A DNA stretch of 10,308 nucleotides from Methanocorpusculum sp. GTDB taxonomy: Archaea > Halobacteriota > Methanomicrobia > Methanomicrobiales > Methanocorpusculaceae. Location: NCBI GenBank assembly GCA_029987045.1, contig DALTWN010000022.1:1-10308 (forward strand), given 5' to 3'. Position 1 is the first letter of the stretch; every line of letters starts with the position of its first letter. The notes under the pieces are model-generated. The model was not told the origin of the DNA. It did not search any database and saw only the letters and a list, made by a program, of their open reading frames with translations. The translations under genes were made by a program, and so were the position numbers. Below are positions 7,026 through 10,308 of this stretch, piece after piece.

Positions 7026-7472
7026 ATGGTAACAGTTCCCTCATTCGAAGACATTGCTAAAGCACACGGACATACCTGTCCCGGTATCGCTGTCGGATAC
7101 AAGATAAGCAAGGCTGCGGCTGTCTGGGCCGGAGATGAAGATGATATCTCCGTCTATTCGACCTCGACGAAATGTCCGCTGGATGCACTGCGTACGGTGT
7201 TCCATCTTCGTGAACATCCGGACCGTCTGGTCGTCGAAGACAGACATGAACTGCATTTCATCCTGACGAAACCCGACGGGTCGAAACTCTATATCGATGA
7301 AGTCCCGGGAAGCAAGATCTTCAATCCGGAAGCCGATGCACTGAAAGAGAAGATGCATGCAGGTACGGCTACCCAGGAAGAGATCGCACGGTTCGACGTC
7401 CTGCAGAAGGAACTTCTGCAGAAGACCTTCGATACGCCGGACGAGAAGCTGTTTACGCTCCGTACGGCCTGA
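7026..7472 (+). CDS. FmdE-family protein (short form)
   Basis: FmdE-domain proteins are named after a gene near molybdenum formylmethanofuran dehydrogenase operons; their biochemical role is not firmly known. The 148-residue product carries the signature HGHTCPG (14-20) with the following IAVGYKISKAA helix, and a second conserved cysteine in TKCPLDALRTVF (48-59), equivalent to the C-x-x-DA block of the family. H14, H16, C18 and C50 are candidate metal ligands. The usual TFGKGNL-like segment after the second block is replaced by HLREHPDRLVVEDR. No C-terminal zinc ribbon follows; the tail (100-148) is a charged helical segment. No formylmethanofuran dehydrogenase gene is in the window. The ATG at 7026 starts 11 codons before the signature and is the only sensible start. 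No membrane segment is seen. Confidence 0.85.
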   Translation: MVTVPSFEDIAKAHGHTCPGIAVGYKISKAAAVWAGDEDDISVYSTSTKCPLDALRTVFHLREHPDRLVVEDRHELHFILTKPDGSKLYIDEVPGSKIFNPEADALKEKMHAGTATQEEIARFDVLQKELLQKTFDTPDEKLFTLRTA

Positions 7473-7483
7473 AATCCCCTCTA

Positions 7484-7510
7484 TTTTTGCTTGTATCGGG
7501 GGTTTCCCCG
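7484..7510 (+). terminator. T-run and small GC hairpin after the FmdE gene
   Basis: A run of five T (7484-7488) follows the stop by 11 bases. It is followed by a hairpin with stem CGGGG/CCCCG and loop GTTT (7497-7510). The order is opposite to a bacterial terminator, so the T-run is the more likely archaeal terminator and the hairpin may be unrelated. Confidence 0.3.
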
Positions 7511-7529
7511 GTTTCGAAACAGTAAATAC
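7511..7529 (+). promoter_or_regulatory. Putative promoter with GTTTCGAAAC palindrome
   Basis: A perfect 10-bp palindrome GTTTCGAAAC (7511-7520) abuts a TATA-like GTAAATAC (7522-7529). The TATA-like centre lies about 33 bp before the ATG at 7559, implying a leader of some 5-8 bases. No Shine-Dalgarno sequence is present before that ATG. The palindrome covers the BRE position and could be an operator; this is inference. Confidence 0.4.
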
Positions 7530-7558
7530 ATTCAGCATGCAAATTACTAATCACTATC

Positions 7559-8092
7559 ATGGACGAGATTGTCGAAAAAGGATTTGAACGGTTGTGTTCC
7601 CTGGTCTCCGAAACCAAGGAAGCGCAGAAGAAAGCTGCGGAGAAGATCAAGAAAGACGATGTCAAGCTGCTGAAGATGATGCAGGGCATTGTCGGATCCG
7701 TAGTCTCCGAGATCGGCCAGGAATTCATCCAGCGTGCGAAGATGGACCAGAACGGCGACCTCTATGACCAGGTCTATTATCCGGACAAGATGATCATCCT
7801 GGGAAAACCTGCCGAGATGCTGGAAAAACGGCCGGACAATCTGAACAAGAAGGTCGACCAGCAGTTCTGTGTATTGTCGGAAGCAGGCAACCTCTTTGAA
7901 CTGATGTTCACGAACGACGGATTCATCATCGATACCTATGCGGCACCGCTGTCTGCGGAAGACGCACTGGAATTCTACGGATACGATATCATCTATATGC
8001 TCTATTCCGCCATGCGTGACTACAGTCTCGCCCAGCAGGATCTGCTCGAAGCACTCAATATCACGCTCGGGTACCTCCAGCAGATGAAATAA
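7559..8092 (+). CDS. Unrecognised soluble 177-residue protein upstream of trkH
   Basis: I do not recognise this protein. It has 177 residues and no signal peptide or membrane segment. The first 60 residues are lysine/glutamate-rich and likely helical, perhaps coiled coil (ETKEAQKKAAEKIKKDD at 18-34). A central segment, DLYDQVYYPDKMIILGKP (67-84), precedes a mixed alpha/beta part containing FELMFTNDGFIIDTYAAP (113-130). The C terminus (133-177) is again helical and acidic. C13 and C104 are the only cysteines. The sequence has the composition and codon use of a real gene and a plausible promoter. TrkH begins 12 bases after the stop, so the two are probably cotranscribed. It could be a cytosolic regulator of the transporter, taking the place of TrkA, but no nucleotide-binding (Rossmann) glycine motif is visible. 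Confidence 0.8.
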   Translation: MDEIVEKGFERLCSLVSETKEAQKKAAEKIKKDDVKLLKMMQGIVGSVVSEIGQEFIQRAKMDQNGDLYDQVYYPDKMIILGKPAEMLEKRPDNLNKKVDQQFCVLSEAGNLFELMFTNDGFIIDTYAAPLSAEDALEFYGYDIIYMLYSAMRDYSLAQQDLLEALNITLGYLQQMK

Positions 8093-8104
8093 TAATTGTA
8101 AGAT

Positions 8105-9562
8105 ATGGAATTCGTCAAGGAACTGCCGGCGCTCGGCCGTGATCTGGGTCCCGGGTTTATCTTCATCGGTATTCTGTCGCTCGTGGCGGTCATCGTCGGA
8201 TGCATCTATCAGGAATGGTCATCGATTCCGGTGATGCTTACGGCCTCTGCAGCGCTGTGTCTTCTGGGTCTCATATTCCGGTGTCTGCCGCAGAACGGCA
8301 GGAAACCGCGGGTCTCGTCCTCGATTGCAGCAGTTGCATTCATGTGGGGACTGATAAGTCTTTGCGGAGCGTTGCCGTTCTTTATCGGTGAAGCATCTTT
8401 TGTGGATGCTCTGTTCGAATCCATGTCGGCATGGTCGGGAACCGGATTCTCGGTCATCAGCGATATCGAGGAATGGCCGCATGCACTGCTGTTCTGGCGG
8501 TCGATGATGCAGTGGCTCGGCGGTCTCGGGATCATCGCATTCGCGCTGTCCATGATTTCCCGGGTCGGCATCAACCGCGGTCTGTCTCTTTCGGAAAACA
8601 AGGCAGACTCGTTCCTGCCGAGTGTGGCATCGACGGTCAAGCAGATCTGGAAGATCTATACGGTTCTCACCGTTATCGCGTTCCTTGCGATCCTCTGTAC
8701 CGGTGTCGGTATCTGGGACGCCCTCAATCTTGCTTTCTGCAGCATATCCACCGGCGGCATGTCGCTCTATTCCGACGGTCTTCTGCATTATGACAATGTC
8801 GCGCTGGAAATGGTCCTTATTCCGATTATGTTCCTGGGAGCGATTCCGTTCCGTCTCTATTATCTGACGTACAAGAAGCATTCGTTTAAGGAAATGCTGC
8901 ACGACCGTGTTCTGCAGGTGATGTTCATCATCTTCGGCGTCATTGCCGCCGTGAACATTCTGGAACTTGTTTTCGCGTCCGGCATGCCGGTAGGCGATGC
9001 GTTCCGCCAGGGTCTGTTCATGGCAGGAACCGCCGTGACCTCGACCGGATTCCAGAACACCGATTTCCTGCTCTGGGGCATCTCGCCGCTCATCATTCTT
9101 GGCGCGTTCATGCTGATGGGCGGTCCGCAGGGAAGTACTTCCGGCGGTTTGAAGATCGAACGCATCATCATCCTGTTCGAGAGTATCGTCTGGTGGATCC
9201 GCAAGATGGTCAGCGGTCCGAAATCCGTCGTAAACCTGCGCCACGAAGGAAAAGCGGTCAAGAGCGAAGAAACCGCTCCGCTCATCAGCGGATCGCTTGT
9301 CCTGATTCTCTCGTTCCTTATCCTGATGGTGATCGTTCTGATGATTTTCATGCATGATGCGTATTTCACGGCGAACATAGAGGCCACCATATTCGATATG
9401 TTCAGCTGTATCGGCAACAACGGTACAAGCTGCGGGGTCATCGGTCCGCAGATGCCGGATTACGCGAAGGTCATCCTGTTCTTCGTGATGTGGATCGCCC
9501 GTCTTGAAATCATTCCGGTCCTGATTCTGATCCGCGGAATCTTCAAGGGATTCAACTGGTAA
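8105..9562 (+). CDS. trkH: TrkH/KtrB-family potassium transporter membrane subunit
   Basis: The protein should form the K+-conducting pore of a Trk/Ktr system in the cytoplasmic membrane. It has 485 residues, normal for TrkH. Four pore repeats can be found from their filter loops: SGTGFS (111-116), STGGMS (215-220), TSTGFQ (312-317) and GNNGTS (437-442). Each has the conserved filter glycine. Other family marks are RSMMQWLGGLGII (132-144), GGPQGSTSGGLK (339-350) and the C-terminal ARLEIIPVL (465-473). Hydrophobic helices run throughout. Phenylalanine is replaced by methionine in the second filter, and GNNG takes the place of the common GNVG in the fourth. No trkA-like gene is in the window; the small protein just upstream is the only candidate partner here. 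The ATG at 8105 follows the upstream stop by 12 bases with a weak ribosome site. Confidence 0.95.
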   Translation: MEFVKELPALGRDLGPGFIFIGILSLVAVIVGCIYQEWSSIPVMLTASAALCLLGLIFRCLPQNGRKPRVSSSIAAVAFMWGLISLCGALPFFIGEASFVDALFESMSAWSGTGFSVISDIEEWPHALLFWRSMMQWLGGLGIIAFALSMISRVGINRGLSLSENKADSFLPSVASTVKQIWKIYTVLTVIAFLAILCTGVGIWDALNLAFCSISTGGMSLYSDGLLHYDNVALEMVLIPIMFLGAIPFRLYYLTYKKHSFKEMLHDRVLQVMFIIFGVIAAVNILELVFASGMPVGDAFRQGLFMAGTAVTSTGFQNTDFLLWGISPLIILGAFMLMGGPQGSTSGGLKIERIIILFESIVWWIRKMVSGPKSVVNLRHEGKAVKSEETAPLISGSLVLILSFLILMVIVLMIFMHDAYFTANIEATIFDMFSCIGNNGTSCGVIGPQMPDYAKVILFFVMWIARLEIIPVLILIRGIFKGFNW

Positions 9563-9570
9563 CGAACGGT

Positions 9571-9590
9571 TTGAAAAAAGTATTTTTGGA
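9571..9590. terminator. Bidirectional terminator between trkH and rpoL
   Basis: Six A (9574-9579) followed by five T (9583-9587) lie between two convergent genes. The T-run would serve trkH on the plus strand. The A-run, read as T on the minus strand, would serve rpoL. Confidence 0.45.
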
Positions 9591-9593
9591 GAT

Positions 9594-9866
9594 TTAGTTC
9601 TTCAGACAGTCAAGGAGATCGTCGCATCCCTGGGAGATGGTCTTGAGTGCGGCGAACACGACTTTTTCCGGTGTCTTCTTTGCTTTCGGTTTCATGGTGA
9701 CCAGTACTTCCGGATCGGAGAACTGGAACTCAATGACATATTTTGCCAGATCGACTTCGGGGTCAAGAAGGACTTCTTCGACCAGTGCATTGACAAACGT
9801 ATGTCCTTCTCCTTCGATTACGAAACGGAGCTTGTCTTTTTCGTGTTCCAGGATTTTTACTTTCAT
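9594..9866 (-). CDS. rpoL: DNA-directed RNA polymerase subunit L (Rpo11)
   Basis: Subunit L pairs with subunit D in the assembly platform of archaeal RNA polymerase and corresponds to eukaryotic RPB11/AC19. The 90-residue length matches the family. The signature GEGHTFVNALVEEVLLDPEVDLAKYVIE (18-45) is well conserved and includes the RPB11-type GHT-x-x-N block. The C-terminal half (from about 66) is the expected amphipathic helix. The middle, EFQFSDPEVLVTMKPKAKKTP, departs from the common HP...T pattern but keeps the spacing. The ATG at 9866 is supported by the KVKILEHEKDKLRF opening typical of the family and by a TATA box about 30 bp upstream. No ribosome site is seen, which agrees with a leaderless mRNA. 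It converges on trkH. Confidence 0.95.
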   Translation of the reverse strand: MKVKILEHEKDKLRFVIEGEGHTFVNALVEEVLLDPEVDLAKYVIEFQFSDPEVLVTMKPKAKKTPEKVVFAALKTISQGCDDLLDCLKN

Positions 9867-9890
9867 TGCCGTATATATTCGTGTGGTCAG

Positions 9891-9901
9891 AGTATAAATT
9901 T
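9891..9901. promoter_or_regulatory. TATA box of rpoL, usable in both directions
   Basis: On the minus strand the box reads TTTATACT within AAATTTATACT, centred near 9896. The predicted start near 9870 leaves about 3 bases before the rpoL ATG. On the plus strand it reads AGTATAAATTT, and a start would fall near 9922, just before the GGAGG at 9930-9934. Use for rpoL is well supported; plus-strand use is speculative. Confidence 0.5.
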
Positions 9902-9937
9902 TAGGTTTTTTGTGAAATATGTGTCACCCGGAGGATA

Positions 9938-10033
9938 ATGGCAGATTTCCTGATATCCGTACTTCGGAGGTACGGATGCATCTCCGTTCCCTGTGATGCT
10001 GATACCCTCAGGGCTTTGCGGAGGTTTTTGTGA
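9938..10033 (+). CDS. Possible 31-codon small ORF with GGAGG site
   Basis: An ATG at 9938 opens 31 codons (MADFLISVLRRYGCISVPCD at residues 1-20) to a TGA at 10031-10033. GGAGG at 9930-9934 precedes it by three bases, a strong match with short spacing. A plus-strand TATA-like sequence lies about 26 bp before a plausible start near 9922. The product has two cysteines (14 and 19) and several arginines, and matches no family I know. Both hairpins lie inside the reading frame. It could be a leader peptide, a small protein or chance: coding within stable stems makes a structured RNA with an incidental ORF equally plausible. Confidence 0.25.
   Translation: MADFLISVLRRYGCISVPCDADTLRALRRFL
9955..9977 (+). 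repeat. Perfect 8-bp inverted repeat (hairpin)
   Basis: ATCCGTAC (9955-9962) pairs perfectly with GTACGGAT (9970-9977) around the 7-base loop TTCGGAG. It is stable enough to form in RNA on either strand. No T-run follows directly. Confidence 0.55.
9982..10029 (+). terminator. Nested stem followed by T-run (terminator-like or structured RNA)
   Basis: An outer stem CTCCG (9982-9986)/CGGAG (10019-10023) encloses an inner stem CCCTG (9989-9993)/CAGGG (10009-10013). GTTTTT follows at 10024-10029. Together with the hairpin just upstream it would fold a plus-strand transcript into two stems ending at a T-run. This could end a short RNA beginning near 9922. Folding was judged by eye only. Confidence 0.35.
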
Positions 10034-10038
10034 TGTGT

Positions 10039-10074
10039 TTAGATAAAAATGTGTGCATACACACTTTTTTCTAA
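10039..10074. repeat. 36-bp dyad element, copy 1
   Basis: The element starts TTAGATA and ends TTTTCTAA, with a core TGTGT-GCAT-ACACA (10050-10063). Outer TTAGA/TCTAA and inner TGTGT/ACACA arms are symmetric about one centre. It aligns with copy 2 without gaps at 30 of 36 positions. A TATA-like ATAAAAAT (10043-10050) is part of its left arm. The last base is also the A of an ATG that opens a frame of only nine codons. Confidence 0.7.
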
Positions 10075-10200
10075 TGGCAAATCGGAACGGCCAGGATTCG
10101 TAAACATCTGGTATTTCCGGTTCGTTTTTGAAAATATCTGAAATTTAACGGTTTTTACGCTGTGTACAATTTGCAGGCGGTTGAAAGATCTCTAGGAATG

Positions 10201-10236
10201 TTAGATATAAGTGTGTATATACACAATATTTTCTAA
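10201..10236. repeat. 36-bp dyad element, copy 2 (putative operator)
   Basis: It has the same outer arms (TTAGA/TCTAA) as copy 1 and a perfect 14-bp central palindrome TGTGTATATACACA (10212-10225). A TATA-like GATATAAG (10204-10211) is embedded in the left arm. The predicted transcription start (about 10234) falls at the right edge, so a protein bound here would cover the core promoter of the following ATPase gene. It is 162 bp from copy 1, start to start. Confidence 0.7.
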
Positions 10237-10243
10237 CGACATT

Positions 10244-10308
10244 ATGATGGCAGCTGGAATGATAGAACGGCCGGTGTATCTGGACAAACTGATTCGGAAA
10301 AAGGAAGA
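10244..10308 (+). CDS. N terminus of an ATP-binding protein (AAA/DUF4143 type), truncated by window end
   Basis: Only the first 21 codons are present. After MMAAG the sequence MIERPVYLDKLIRKKE resembles the opening of the archaeal/bacterial AAA ATPase family with a C-terminal DUF4143 domain, where a short RP-x-YL-x-KL segment precedes the P-loop. The P-loop itself lies beyond the window, so the call depends on this short segment. Starts at 10244, 10247 and 10259 are all in frame; 10259 matches the family start best. The promoter region carries the second dyad element. Members of this family often occur in several copies per archaeal genome, and their roles are mostly unknown. Confidence 0.6.
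   Translation, partial: MMAAGMIERPVYLDKLIRKKE

Larger units (their letters stand above)
9867..10243. other. 377-bp region with promoters, hairpins and dyad elements
   Basis: No gene of ordinary length lies here. From left to right it holds the rpoL promoter, a possible 31-codon plus-strand ORF, a hairpin at 9955-9977, a nested hairpin ending in a T-run at 9982-10029, the first 36-bp dyad element (10039-10074), about 126 bp of A+T-rich sequence with short T-runs and no clear feature, and the second dyad element (10201-10236). It resembles a regulatory or recently rearranged boundary before the truncated ATPase gene. Confidence 0.6.

Noticed and set aside
8219..9355. 378-residue minus-strand frame across trkH
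   Set aside because: It is antisense to the filter-bearing TrkH sequence, with charged low-complexity composition (D, R, H, E, Q) typical of a shadow frame.
10074..10103. Nine-codon frame starting at the end of dyad copy 1
   Set aside because: Too short to support as a gene. At most it is a remnant of a duplicated gene start, noted under findings.
10039..10236. CRISPR array
   Set aside because: There are only two copies of the repeat, each an extended dyad overlapping TATA-like sequence. The single spacer of 126 bp is far outside CRISPR spacing.

Overview
The window comes from a methanogenic euryarchaeon, most likely of the order Methanomicrobiales. Evidence is a methanogenesis marker protein 8, an FmdE-family protein, archaeal aIF1A, RNA polymerase subunit L, and SRP54/FtsY with archaeal-type motifs. 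Several genes have TATA-like boxes about 28-31 bp before their start codons, which suggests leaderless transcripts. Genus-level placement (Methanocorpusculum-like) would be a guess.

Layout. 1-167 holds no supported gene. 168-1028 (-) is methanogenesis marker 8, divergent from a DUF1624-type membrane acyltransferase-like protein (1089-1811, +). The 60 bp between them carries one centrally placed TATA-like element that could serve both genes. 1883-4314 (+) is the two-gene ftsY-srp54 operon, encoding the receptor and the signal-sequence-binding GTPase of the signal recognition particle. It converges on a minus-strand pair: a 59-residue membrane protein (5189-5368) followed by an OGG1-type 8-oxoguanine DNA glycosylase/lyase (4339-5172). 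Upstream on the same strand is a Fic-domain protein (5506-6477) that is richer in A+T than its surroundings. Four tandem purine/pyrimidine repeat units lie between the Fic gene and the small membrane gene. 6669-6986 (+) is aIF1A with a forced TTG start, followed by the FmdE-family protein (7026-7472). Next is a probable two-gene operon of an unrecognised 177-residue protein (7559-8092) and a TrkH-type K+ transporter membrane subunit (8105-9562). rpoL (9594-9866, -) converges on it.

The right end (9867-10243) has no conventional gene but is the most unusual part of the window. It has a TATA element usable in both directions, a possible 31-codon ORF with a GGAGG ribosome site, two hairpins, and two 36-bp dyad-symmetric elements that match at 30 of 36 positions without gaps. 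The second element overlaps the presumed core promoter of a truncated ATP-binding protein gene (10244 to the window end), so it looks like an operator.

Most genes are housekeeping (translation, protein targeting, transcription, DNA repair, ion transport). The candidates for something undescribed are the paired dyad elements with their structured leader, the small membrane protein linked to the DNA glycosylase, the unknown partner of TrkH, and the marker-8/DUF1624 divergent pair. All positions and motif matches were read by eye. Family assignments rest on recognised motifs, not on database searches.
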